This document shows, piece after piece, positions 41,419 through 51,196 of a stretch of 64,000 bases of DNA. Positions within the stretch are counted from its first letter, which is position 1; every line of letters starts with the position of its first letter. Origin of the DNA: CAWAMR01 sp963783095 (GTDB taxonomy: Bacteria > Planctomycetota > Planctomycetia > Gemmatales > Gemmataceae); assembly GCA_963783095.1 (NCBI GenBank), contig CAWAMR010000014.1:748655-812654 (forward strand), given 5' to 3'. The position numbers and the translations under genes are program-made. The notes beneath the pieces are model-generated. The model made no database searches and had not been told where the DNA came from. It was given only the letters and a program-made list of their open reading frames with translations.

Positions 41419-42501
41419 ATGGACCCCGCCACCCAGCGAACACAGGGCACCCGAGACTCCAGATCCTCCCGGGCCCGACGCCGCGCACCGCGAGTGCTGA
41501 CCTCACGGCGGGCCCGCCTGGTCGTTGCCGGACTGGTGACGCTGGGGACGTTGGCCACGATGGTCGCCACCGAGTCGGCCACCGCGGCAACCGGTCCGCC
41601 GGCGCCGCTGGCCGCGTCCTCGCCGACACTGGCCAAACCGGCCGTGCCGATCTCGAGCGCCTACCTCGGTGCCTTCGTCAGTCCCCACGAGGCCGAGCTG
41701 CAGGCTCAGTCGGATGTGCGCTTGGAACTGGCCCAGATCGGCACCTTCGACGGGACCATCGGCCGGCCACTCGGACTGGTCCACGTGTACCAGGCCTGGA
41801 ACGCGCCGGTGAAGACCTCCGTGCTCGCCGCCCTCGCCTCCACCGGTGCCACCCCCGTGGTCGACTGGACCTGCACGTCGGACGCCTCGATCATCAGCGG
41901 CAGCCAGGATGCCCTGATCACCTCCTACGCCGACGCCCTGAAGGCCTACGGCCGCCCGGTGTTCCTGCGGTGGTTCTGGGAGATGAACCTGACCAACCTG
42001 CCGCGCACGAGCGGCTGTCTGGCCGGGCTGGGGTCCGCCGGGTACATCAAGGCCTGGCAGCACATCTGGACCATCTTCCAGAGCCAGGGTGCGGCCAATG
42101 TGGCCTTCGTGTGGTGCCCCTCCATCCAAGGGACCGGGTTCAGCCTCGCGTACTACCCCGGTGACGCCTACGTGGACTGGATCGGCTGGGACGGCTACGA
42201 CCGCAAGCAGGACCCGACGATGCTCAACACCCAGTTCCTACCCTTCTACAAGTACTGGCTCCCGCACGGGAAGCCCCTCATGATCGGCGAGACCGGTGCC
42301 ACCACCGACCAGGCCACCTACCTGGCCCAGCTCCAGGCGGCGCTCCCCGTGACGTTCCCGGGGGTCAAGGCCGTCCTCTACTACGACTCGAAGTCGACCT
42401 CGGACTGGACCCTGGTCGACACTCCCGGAAACCTCGGGATGACGGCCTTCACCACCCTCGGCCAGACGCCCTACTTCGGGTACCCCTTCGTCGGCTCCTG
42501 A
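41419..42501 (+). CDS. Secreted GH26-like glycoside hydrolase
   Basis: An unbroken protein of 360 residues. Residues about 20-60 contain twin-arginine-like basic residues followed by a hydrophobic signal (RLVVAGLVTLGTLATMVATE) and an AATG-type cut. The catalytic part matches the lipoprotein at 37340-38364 unit for unit: AYLGAFVSPHEAELQAQSDV, GLVHVYQAWNAP, RPVFLRWFWEMNLTNL (acid/base Glu), NVAFVWCPSIQGTGFSLAYY, YVDWIGWDGYDRKQDP, and KPLMIGETGATTDQATYLAQ (nucleophile Glu). It differs in lacking a lipobox, so this copy may be released. The ATG at 41419 follows GAGAGGA; an in-frame GTG at 41323 is possible. It lies 97 bases after the propeller protein and may be co-expressed with it. Confidence 0.85.
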   Translation: MDPATQRTQGTRDSRSSRARRRAPRVLTSRRARLVVAGLVTLGTLATMVATESATAATGPPAPLAASSPTLAKPAVPISSAYLGAFVSPHEAELQAQSDVRLELAQIGTFDGTIGRPLGLVHVYQAWNAPVKTSVLAALASTGATPVVDWTCTSDASIISGSQDALITSYADALKAYGRPVFLRWFWEMNLTNLPRTSGCLAGLGSAGYIKAWQHIWTIFQSQGAANVAFVWCPSIQGTGFSLAYYPGDAYVDWIGWDGYDRKQDPTMLNTQFLPFYKYWLPHGKPLMIGETGATTDQATYLAQLQAALPVTFPGVKAVLYYDSKSTSDWTLVDTPGNLGMTAFTTLGQTPYFGYPFVGS

Positions 42502-42668
42502 CGCGCCGATTCCTGACCGGGTGCGCGCCAGCCCTCAGCAACCAGGTGGCTTCTTCAGTCTTGCAGCGGCCGAAGCGTGCTCACTCCACCTGCTCCTGCT
42601 GGTGAGACGTCGGTGAGGATCAGTTTCGGGCCCGCTCACGGGTCAGCTCCGGATTGGCAGCAGATCCG

Positions 42669-43757
42669 TCACCCGTCCGAACGCCGTACGACGCGGCGGG
42701 AGTGTCGTTCGGGCAACGCCGCCGTACTCCGGTACACGGCGCGCGCACTCATGCATGTGCGTTCGTGCTTGAGCAGCAGTGTCACATCGGCCTTGCCGCC
42801 GGTCGCCTTTGCCGGGACCTCCTCAGCCGACAGCGAGGTCACGTCTTCGTCGGGCATCATCAGGACGCGATACCCCACTGACCGGTAGGAGTTGAGCACG
42901 TCGTCGGGATCATCGCCCACCGACACGATTCCCATCGGCCAGAACTCCGTCATGAACTGCGGATGGGTTGCGCCGATGACCTCCTTCATGCCTTGGATCA
43001 CCCGCTGGTCGTACCCTTGGGCGTCGGTCAGCGCAAAGCCGACCTTCAACTGCTGAGTCAGCAGATCATCGAGGGCCACCAGGGGGACGGTGATCGGAGC
43101 GACTCCGAGTGGGTGGTTGCCGGTCCGATGGTCACCCGCATTGTCGGGGGACCTCTCCAGCACGATGGAGCCCGTCTTCTCACCGGCGGCAGCCTGAATC
43201 GGCAAGACATTGGCAATGTCGTTCATCTGCAGATTTCGACAGAGAAAGTCGAAATTGAGGGGTTCGGGCTCGAGGGCGATGACGAGGCCATCCGGACCGA
43301 CTTCGCGTGCCATCACCATGGCGGCGTACCCGACGTCCGCACCGATGTCGAGCGCCGCCATCCCGGGCTTCAGGGTTGAGCGGAGGTACTCGTTCTCGTC
43401 CTGTTCCCATCCCCCCGAAGCACGGATCGACGGGAGGATGTATCGGTCGAACGCCGGGAGCAACATCGGACCGACATCTGACTGAACAAGCTCGATGGCA
43501 CCTCGGGACGGGCTTCGGCGGCCAGCGGCAAGGCCTTCCAACACGTTCCGGTATCGATGTACGGCCAGATCCCCTGACCCGTCGTTCGACAGTGGAAACG
43601 ATGCCAACGATGAGGCGTTGAACTGACCGGCAGACGCCTGTTCGAGGGCCGTCAACGACCGTTCCATGTCGTCGAGTCGTTCAACGATGTCTCGACCGAC
43701 TCTCAAACCATGTCGATCAGCATGTACCCGAGCGATGGTCGAATCGGTGAGCGCCAA
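42669..43757 (-). CDS. FkbM family methyltransferase
   Basis: An unbroken protein of 362 residues. After a polar N-terminal half with some helix, the FkbM fold reads LKPGMAALDIGADVGYAAMV (SAM motif I), GLVIALEPEPLNFDFLCRNL (acidic residue binding the ribose), IANVLPIQAAAGEKTGSIVL, ITVPLVALDDLLTQQLKVGF and FALTDAQGYDQRVIQGM. FkbM methyltransferases O-methylate sugars, polyketides or phenolics, and in surface-glycan regions often modify sugar units. The DNA is less GC-rich than its neighbours and has no indels, similar to the 5.7-15 kb glycan island. The gap on either side (42502-42668 and 43758-44043) shows no gene. Confidence 0.88.
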   Translation of the reverse strand: MALTDSTIARVHADRHGLRVGRDIVERLDDMERSLTALEQASAGQFNASSLASFPLSNDGSGDLAVHRYRNVLEGLAAGRRSPSRGAIELVQSDVGPMLLPAFDRYILPSIRASGGWEQDENEYLRSTLKPGMAALDIGADVGYAAMVMAREVGPDGLVIALEPEPLNFDFLCRNLQMNDIANVLPIQAAAGEKTGSIVLERSPDNAGDHRTGNHPLGVAPITVPLVALDDLLTQQLKVGFALTDAQGYDQRVIQGMKEVIGATHPQFMTEFWPMGIVSVGDDPDDVLNSYRSVGYRVLMMPDEDVTSLSAEEVPAKATGGKADVTLLLKHERTCMSARAVYRSTAALPERHSRRVVRRSDG

Positions 43758-44043
43758 TCATGTGCCGCGTCCATCGCCATCGGAATCCTCCCGAAACCCG
43801 TGACTGTTCCAGCCCGGCCGGACCAGAGATTCCCAGTGACCGTACGTGCAGCCGTATCCTGCTTCGTCGTCTGGGCTGGAGCGGTCACGGCGTCGGGCGG
43901 AGGTTCCTCGGGGTCGTCGCTCCTCTGGGTCGGCCCGCCAGAACAGGGGCACCAGAGCATCAGGGTCACCGTGCGCCGCGGCCGCCACAGCGCCCCTGCC
44001 TCTGCGCACCCCCGCCCGCGGCGCGGGACGGGGCGACCCTGAA

Positions 44044-45462
44044 TCAGAACGAGACGTCGACGGTGAACCCGGCCATCTGGCCCGGCGTGGGGACCGATGC
44101 CAGCGAGGGGTCATTGGCGTTGTAGGCCAAGGTGTGTGCATCCTTCGACGTGGTCACCAGGTCGACCCGGAAGTACGTCTCGCCCGACTGCGATGACCGG
44201 GGTCCGCTCGATCTGGCTGACCTCGACGCGAGGGTGGAGCCGGGCACCGCCGGCAGGGTGGCCGTGGCCTTCTGGCCGACGTGGATCTGGTCGATCTGGG
44301 TCTCGGGGACCTGGACGACCATCTGGTTCTGGACCGAGTCGAGGGTGATCAGCGGCGGCCTAGTCCGGCGACGACGTGGAGCTGCCGGACTGCGGGCCCT
44401 GGGGGAAGATCTGGATCCCGGTGGTCTGCCCGCTGGCTGAGGGACGGGCCGGGCGGTGGCCTGGCGCACGCCCTGGTCTGGACGACCACCTCGCCGACGG
44501 TGCCGTTGACGGCCGACACCACGCCGTCGAACGGGGCGGTCAGCACGGCCTGGGCCAGCTTGGCCTGGTCGGCGGCGATGGCCGCCTGGTCCTGCTGGAT
44601 CGGGGCCTCGGTGCCGGCGATGCTCTGGGGGCTGGCCGGCGCGCTGCCCGGCGGCCAGGGCGGCCTGGGCCGGTGGTCACGGCGGCGGCGGCCTGGTTCA
44701 CCGCGTCCTGGGCCGAGCCGACAGCCGACTGCTGGGTCGCCGGTGGCCTCGGCCAGTGCGTTCTGGGCGGCGGTCAGGTTGCCCTGGTCGACCTGGATCT
44801 GGCGCTGGTCGGCGGCGCACGTAGTCGGCGGGTGTGGCCGAGATGCACGCCGGGACGTCGTCCTGAGTAGGTCTGCTGGTCGGAGGCGAGCAGCGACTGG
44901 TCGATCTGGATCTGGGCCTGGGCCGCGGCGACGCGCGGCGGTCGCCGGTCGACTGGGTCCCGCTCAGCTTCTGCTGGGCGCCGACAGCTGGAGCTGGGCG
45001 GCGGTCACCTGGTCCTGCAGCTGCTGGACCTGTGGGCGGCTGCGCCGCCGGACTGCTCCTGCTGCAGGGTGCGCCTGGTCGGCGGCCAGGTCGGACTGGT
45101 CGGCGGCCAGCTGGGCGTCGAGCGCGGTGGTGTCCTGGCTGGCCAGGACCTGGCCGGCGTGGACCACCTCGCCCACGTGGACCGGGATGGAGGTGATCGG
45201 TCCGGTGGCGGCATGTTGAGCTGGGCGCCTGTGTCGGTTGGACCACGCCGGCGGCCGACAGCGGGCTCGACAGCAGGAGGTCGTTGACGGCCACGCCGAG
45301 CAGGACGGCCGCCCCCAGCACGAGGGCGCCGACCACCACGCCCCGGGCGCCCCGCAGGCGCCGGCGGTGAGGGTTGCGGGGGGCGAACCGGCCGCCGTCG
45401 CCCGGAGGCGGTCCCGGCAGCCGGCCGTCCGAGCGGGTCGGAGGTCGGCCCGTCGGACGCAC
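44044..45462 (-). CDS. HlyD/MacA-type membrane fusion protein (heavily frameshifted)
   Basis: Periplasmic-adaptor-like protein. GVVVGALVLGAAVLLGVAVN is a single membrane anchor after a basic Pro-rich start; then VHVGEVVHAGQVLASQDTTA is the lipoyl half-motif, followed by a long Gln- and Ala-rich hairpin (AQLAADQSDLAADQ, QVQQLQDQVTAAQLQLSA), the second lipoyl half TAPFDGVVSAVNGTVGEVVV, and the beta-barrel part VQVPETQIDQIHVGQKATAT and YFRVDLVTTSKDAHTLAY to the end PGQMAGFTVDVSF. Ten or more indels occur. In Gram-positive bacteria such proteins work with ABC exporters of peptides or glycans. Here it sits beside sulfatase and polysaccharide synthase genes, so export of a surface polymer is an inference. 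The 5' end is unclear and may extend into the sulfatase end. Confidence 0.75.
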
Positions 45463-46890
45463 CGGCGGTGGCGCCGGGATCGAGGTGGTCGGATGTGGCC
45501 GCCGCCCCGGCTGCGACGGCCACCACCCCGGCCGGAACGAGTCCCGGTCCGGGATCGGTCGGGGTCGGCACGTCGTTGCGGGGCCGGGTCAGTCCGGCGA
45601 TGACGTCGTTGAGCCGGGCCACCGCCGGCAGGCCGGCGTCGATCACCGAGTGCATCGGGTCGGGCCGCCCGGCCAGCTGGGCCGAGACCCAGTGGTTGAG
45701 CCGGTCGCCGAGGTCGGCGACCACCTCGGGGTGGAGGTCGGCCACGTTGTGCTGCTCGTGGGGGTCGTCGGCCAGGTCGTAGAGCTCGACGCCGTCACGT
45801 CCGTAGATGGTGGACTGCAGGAACTTGATGTACTTCCACTCGGGGGTGCGCACGCCCCGGGACGGCCTGCCAGGTGGCCTCGCTCAGCATCACCGCGTCG
45901 CGGTGGGCGGTGGTCTCGCCCCGCATCAGCGGGTAGCAGCGACCGCCCGTCGATGCCCTCGGCCTCGGGCAGGCCGAGCGTCTCGAGGATGGTCGGCATC
46001 ACGTCGATCAGGGTGACCATGGCCGTCGACTCGCACACCGGGACCGTGCCCGGCGCCCACATCAGCAGCGGCACGTGGGTGACCGAGTCGTAGAGGCCGG
46101 CGTGGTCGAACCAGGCGTCGTGCTCGGTCATGTTCTCGCCGTGGTCGCCGAACAGGACGACCATGGTGTCCTCGAGGAGCCCCTCGCTCTCCAGGTGGTG
46201 GAAGATGCGCCCGATCTCGAAGTCGAGGTAGGCCACCTCGGCGTCGTACAGGTCGGCGATGTAGTCGAGGTTCGGCATGGCGTCGAGGAAGTCGTAGAGG
46301 TTCTGCTTGAACAGCGGGTAGCTCGGCCGGCCCTCGAGCTTGGCGGTGATGTCCGGGTCGATCCGCCCCGCCGTGCCGTGGGTGTAGCGCTCCTTGAACG
46401 GGGACGGCGGGACGTAGGGGATGTGGGCGTCCCAGAAGTGGAGGAAGAGGAAGAAGTCCCGGTCCTTGTGCTCGCTGATCCACGGCAGGCCGATGCTGTT
46501 GATGACCGACCCGGGCGAGCGCGACCGCCCGGGCGGCGGCATGTAGTCGTCGTAGCCGCGGATGAACCAGTCCTTCATGGCGAAGAGGTGGTCGACCGCA
46601 CCCGGTCACGTAGCCGTTGCGCCGCAGCAGCGGACGGCAGCCACAGCGTCTCCTCGGGCAGGTAGGCGGCCGGGTGGAAGTGGGACACGATGCCCGACTT
46701 GATGCCGAACTGCCCGGTGAACAGCGCGGTGTGCGACGGCTGGGTCGGGATGTCGGTGGCGTACGTCTGGCGAGAAGAGCGCGCCCTCCCGGGCGATGCG
46801 GTCGAGGTTGGGGGTCAGCCCCCGGTCGTTGCCGAGACAGCTGAGATGGTCGGCCCGGAGGGTGTCGAGGGAGCAGATGAGGACGTTCAC
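45463..46890 (-). CDS. Sulfatase-superfamily hydrolase/transferase with non-canonical active-site motif (frameshifted)
   Basis: Alkaline-phosphatase-fold protein of about 470 residues. MNVLICSLDTLRADHLSCLG carries the first metal Asp residues, TPNLDRIAREGALFS the usual next helix; the nucleophile region reads TDIPTQPSHTALFTGQFG (46731-46745 encodes TQPSH), lacking the Cys/Ser-x-Pro-x-Arg sulfatase signature. Later VVLFGDHGENMTEHDAWFDH supplies the metal Asp/His, VPLLMWAPG and DVMPTILETLGLPE follow, and YDLADDPHEQHNVADLHPEV is the typical C-terminal DP-E-NL motif. Indels occur near 46765, 46590, 45945 and 45865. With Thr in place of Cys it may act as a phosphodiesterase or phosphoglycerol-type transferase. 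Its 3' end against the HlyD gene is unresolved. Confidence 0.78.
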
Positions 46891-47444
46891 GCGGCTGCCT
46901 CCAGCCTCGACGATGCGATGTCGGCGGCGTGACGTCCGTCACCCTGACGTCCCACGGTACGTCCCACGGGTACAACACGCCCGGCGGCTATGACGGATCC
47001 GACAGGTGCCACCGATCCCGAACCGTCCGCAGCTCCTGTCTCTCCAGTCGGCTCCGTCGTTCGTGGTGGTCGTGGCGATCCCGCCGGTCGTGCCGCGCTC
47101 CGCTGCCCGGCGTCGGGGCGTGCGCCCGCGTGCCGTCGGTCCCTGCATCCCATGGCTCCTGCCCTTCGCTCTGCAGGAGTGCCGACTGACCTCGTCTGGC
47201 CCGCCGCTCCACCTGCCCCACGGGCATGGTAACCAATGTTCACGGAAAGTGCACGCTCTTTCACGGAGAGTGACTTTCTTGGTAACGTGATCCACGGGAC
47301 GGAGACCCGCCACCCCGGGGTGGCCGACGTCCCCGGGGGCCCGGTGCCCGACCCGAGCCACCGCACCACACCGCACGACCCGGACCACCGCAGACCAGCA
47401 CACCACACACCACACTCGGCACGACAGGGGCGACCAGCGAACCG
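46891..47444 (+). other. Divergent intergenic region between sulfatase and polysaccharide synthase
   Basis: About 550 bases between divergent genes. No credible protein is encoded in either strand; the frames that stay open are low-complexity Arg/Pro/Ser. The right half carries the paired repeats listed separately, a likely control region. Confidence 0.5.
47227..47286 (+). promoter_or_regulatory. Paired direct repeats, probable operator of the polysaccharide synthase gene
   Basis: Two 13-base copies, ttcacggaaagtg (47239-47251) and ttcacggagagtg (47260-47272), differ at one base and start 21 bases apart, that is two helical turns. They are bracketed by two copies of tggtaac (47227-47233 and 47280-47286). 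Between them GAAAG and CTTTC form an inverted repeat. The layout is that of a cooperative repressor or activator site about 160-200 bases before the synthase start; the protein that binds is unknown. Confidence 0.5.
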
Positions 47445-49328
47445 ATGCACTTCTCATCTCCTCACCGGTATCCGGCCCCTGGTCCTGCTGCTCGGTCACC
47501 GACGCGCTCCTGCTGGTCTTCCTGGCCTACCCGCTGAGGATGCGCTACGCCGACGACCAGGGCGACGGGATGGCGCTGGTGCTGCTCCCGAAGCCGAAGC
47601 TGCCGTCGTACTGGCGGGTGCCGGCGTTCGACTGCTCTTCCTCACCCTGATGGTCGGCTACCACTCGCTGCGCGGGAGCTGGAGCCCGGACCAGGTCTAC
47701 GCCGACCTGGTGACCCGGATCTGCCTGTCGGTGGTGCGGTCCCCGGCCGAGGTGGCCGGCTACCTGGCCGGCTTCACCCTGGGCCTGCGGTTCCTCACCT
47801 TCGGCACCATCGTCTGCCTGGCCGTGTTCGGCCGGGGCAACCTGGTCCGCCGGCGGTCTGGTCGCCTTCCAGGCCCTGGTCTACCTGTCGTGATGGCCTT
47901 CGTCGACGCCACCCTGGTGGTGCTCGAGGTGCTGATCGGCGTGCCGGTCGGACCGACCACGCTGCTCGGCAACTTCGCCGCCGTGGGGGTGGCCGTCGCT
48001 GGCCCTCACCCGGATGGAGTACCTCAACTACGCCCTGCCCATGCCGAGCGCGTGTGCCGTTCGCCAAGCGACCCCGGTTCTCCGACGCCGCCACCCTCCT
48101 CGGGGTGACGGTGGCATCCATGGCCATCTGCATGGCCGGCCTGCTGTGGATCTACCACGTCGCCGACCCGGCGTTCCGGCCGGCGCTGGCCCTGGTGCTC
48201 CCGGTGCCGTTCGCGGAGGGCACCTTCGCCATCCGCACCGCCTGCTGGCCGTCATCAACGGGATCACGCGTGCGTCCCGACCCGCCGGTGGGCGACCGGC
48301 GCCCGCCCATCGACGTGATCATCCCGGCCTACAACGAGGAGGAGGTCATCGAGGCGACCCTCGAGGCCATCGACGTGGCCGCCCGCCGCTACGGCGGCCC
48401 GGTCCGGGTGATCCTGATGAACGACGGGTCCGTCCGACGGCACCCGGGACACTGGCGCTGGCCACCATCGCCGCGTTCGGCCACGCCACCGGCGAGGTCC
48501 ACGACGGCCGCCACGGCGGCAAGTCGGAGTCCCTCAACGCCGCCCTGGCCCTCGCCCACGTCGGACATCGTGGTGCGCATCGACGCCGACACCATCATCG
48601 GCGAGTGGTCGCTGTACTACACGCCCCGGTGGTTCGACGACCCGCTGATCGGTCTGGTCGAGCCGATGTGCTTCCCCCGGGCCGGGCCCCGGTCGGTCTT
48701 CCCCTACATGCGGCTCTTCGAGGAGCTCAAGCAGTTCGGCATGAACCACCAGACCATCCAGACGGTCGACGGGGTCAACGTGGTGCCCGGCGTGTTCACC
48801 GCCTTCCGGCGCGAGCTGGCGGTCGACCTCGGCGGGTTCACCGTCGGGATGAACGGCGAGGACGGCGACTTCACCCTACGGTCCAGCCGGCTCGGCTACC
48901 GCACGTGGATGGACACCAAGATCGTCGTCTACGAGGACGTGCCGCCCACCTACGCCGAGATCCGCGAGCAGCGGGTGCGGTGGGGCCGGGCCGTCCACCA
49001 CAACCAGGCCCGCCACGGTCCCTACCGGGCCGGAGTGGCCACCCCCAAGGTGTGGTTCAACCAGACCCAGCAGTTCGTGAAGTCCACCTTCGCGCCGGCC
49101 CGCCTGATGCTGCCGCTCTACCTGCTGCTGACGGCCATGTTCGAGGGGACCCAACGGAACGTGATCCTCATCTTCCTGGGCGGCTACGTCCTCGCCGAGA
49201 TCGTCTTCATGGCCCTCCAGGCCGTGCTCACCGTCGGCTTCCGCCAGGGCCGCCACTTCGGCTGGGTCCTCCTGTGGCCCGTCTGGCACGTGTTCCTGAT
49301 GGTCTTCGCCACCGAGGCGTGGCTGTAG
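47445..49328 (+). CDS. BcsA-like processive family 2 membrane glycosyltransferase (frameshifted)
   Basis: A polytopic polysaccharide synthase of about 625 residues. The N-terminal third has five or six membrane segments (VTDALLLVFLAYPLRMRYAD; VAGYLAGFTLGLRFLTFGTI; LGVTVASMAICMAGLLWIYH). The catalytic domain has PPIDVIIPAYNEEEVIEATL, VRVILMNDGSTDG-like turn, GGKSESLNAALALAH, IVVRIDADTIIGEWSLY (DxD), VVPGVFTAFRRELAVDLGGF, MNGEDGDFTL, and REQRVRWGRAVHHNQ, the QxxRW motif that marks cellulose, chitin and hyaluronan synthases. More membrane helices end the protein. Indels occur near 47500, 47625, 47855, 47995, 48250, 48430 and 48560. It would extend a beta-linked polymer and pass it through its own channel. 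The ATG start is tentative because of an early indel. Confidence 0.85.
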
Positions 49329-49569
49329 CATGCCCGGCCGGCCCATCGGTCTGCACGGGACCCGGCCGCTGCGGTCATCACCCAGGCGGTCATCCACTGA
49401 GCGGACGCTGACCAGGTCGCCGGCGCGCACCCCTCGGAGTCGCATGGCACGGCCCCGTCGTCACCGCCGGCCCGGACCGTCGTCCGGGCACCCGAGGCGG
49501 TCCCCGAGGAACCGACCGGTCCGGTACGGCCCCCACTACCATCAGCGGCACGCCTCCCGGGGACCCGCC

Positions 49570-51075
49570 ATGCGCCTGATCTACTTCGATATCGATACCC
49601 TGCGGCCCGATCACCTCGGCTGCTACGGGTACCGCCGGCCGACCAGCCCGGTCATCGACGCACCTGGCCGACACGCGGCGTGCGGTTCGCCAACGTGCAC
49701 GCCTCGGACACCCCGTGCCTGCCGTCCCGCTCGGCCCTGTCGAGCGGGCAGTTCGGCATCCGCAACGGGGCGGTCAACCACGGCGGCCCGGCCACCGACC
49801 CGTTCCCCGAGGGCGAGCGCCGCGGCTTCCGCACCCAGGCCGCCGCACACAGCTGGATGGCACCGCTGCGCGATCTGGGGGTGTGGGCCGCGTCGATCAG
49901 CACCTTCGCCGAGCGCCACTCGGCCTACCACTTCGACGCCGGGTTCAACGAGTGCGTGAACATCGGCACCCGGGGCATGGAGACCGCCGACCAGGTGGCG
50001 GCTGTCGCCCGGGAGTGGCTGGCCCGCAACGCCCACCGCGAGGACTGGTTCCTCCACGTCCACCTGTGGGACCCCCACACCCCCTACCGGACGCCGGCCA
50101 GCGTTCGGCGACCCGTTCGACGACGATCCGCTGCCGGACTGGCTGACCGAGGACGTCCGCGCCGCCCACTGGCTGCTGCCCGGTCCGCACTCGGCCCAGG
50201 AGCTCGCCGGGTTCGGTCCCCGTGACGTCTGGGACCGCTATCCCCGCCAGCCGCTCCAGGCGGCGTCGATCGACGACGTCCGGCGGGTCTACGACGGCTA
50301 TGACACCGGCGTCCGCTACGCCGACCACCAGATCGGCCGGGTGCTCGACGCGCGTCGACGACCTCGGGCTGACGGACGGGACCGCGGTGATGGTCTCGGC
50401 CGACCACGGCGAGAACCTGGGTGAGCTCGGCATCTACTGCGACCACCAGACGGCCGACCAGATCACCACCCGGGTGCCGTTCGTGCTGTCCTGGCCGGGC
50501 TCGACGGGCTCGGCAGGCTCGACGGGTCTTCCGCCGCTCCGGGTGGGCACCGTCGACACGGGACTCCACTACCAGTTCGACGTGATGGCCACCGTCCTCG
50601 AGCTGGCCGGTGCCGAGGTGCCCGCCCGCTGGGACGGGCGTCGTTCGCCTCGGATCTGGCGGCCGGGCGACCCACCGGCCGGGACCACCTCGTCCTCTCC
50701 CACGGGGCGTGGACGGCCCAGCGCGCCGTGCGCTTCGACCGCTGGATCTGCATCCGCACCTACCACGACGCCTTCCACGGGTTCCCCGACGTGCAACTGT
50801 TCGACGTCGAGAGCCGACCCCTACGAGCAGCACGACGTGGCCACCGACCACCCCGACCTGGTCGAGCACGGCCTGGCCCGGCTGGCCGATTGGGGGAGCG
50901 ACGCCCTGGCCCGTTCGCCGACCGGGGTCGACCCGCTGTGGACGGTGCTGACCGGGGGCGGGCCGTGGCACAGCCGGGTGGACGTGCCGTGGTACCTCGA
51001 CCGGCTGCGCTCGACCGGACGGGGCGTCTGGGCCGACCACTTCGTCGCCCGAGGGTGGCCCCGGGGGCCAGGTGA
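49570..51075 (+). CDS. Sulfatase with canonical CxPSR formylglycine motif (frameshifted)
   Basis: Type I sulfatase fold. MRLIYFDIDTLRPDHLGCYG carries the metal Asp residues, followed after an indel near 49665 by VRFANVHASDTPCLPSRSAL; CLPSR (Cys codon 49716-49718) is the C-x-P-S-R site whose Cys is turned into formylglycine by a separate enzyme. Later WFLHVHLWDPHTPYRTP, RRVYDGYDTGVRYADHQIGR, TAVMVSADHGENLGELGIYC and YQFDVMATVLELAGAEVP fit the family, and DPYEQHDVATDHPDLVEHGL is the C-terminal motif. Indels near 50100, 50350, 50635 and 50815. The end is unclear: the main frame runs into the next gene, and a TGA at 51073-51075 in the neighbouring frame is the likely stop. It would remove or move sulfate on the polymer made next door. 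Confidence 0.82.
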
Positions 51076-51196
51076 CGGTCCGCGGCAGGACCGGTCGGGC
51101 CAGGGGTGCCCGAGGCCTGAGGCAGCTCGCCGGCCGGGCGCGGCACCGGGCCCGTCGGTCCGGCCCGACGTGGGCCCTCGGGTAGCCTCGACCCTC

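Noticed and set aside
46929..47500. Several open frames in the sulfatase-synthase gap on both strands
   Set aside because: Compositionally Arg/Pro/Ser-rich, mutually overlapping, without any domain; the region is better read as a control region.
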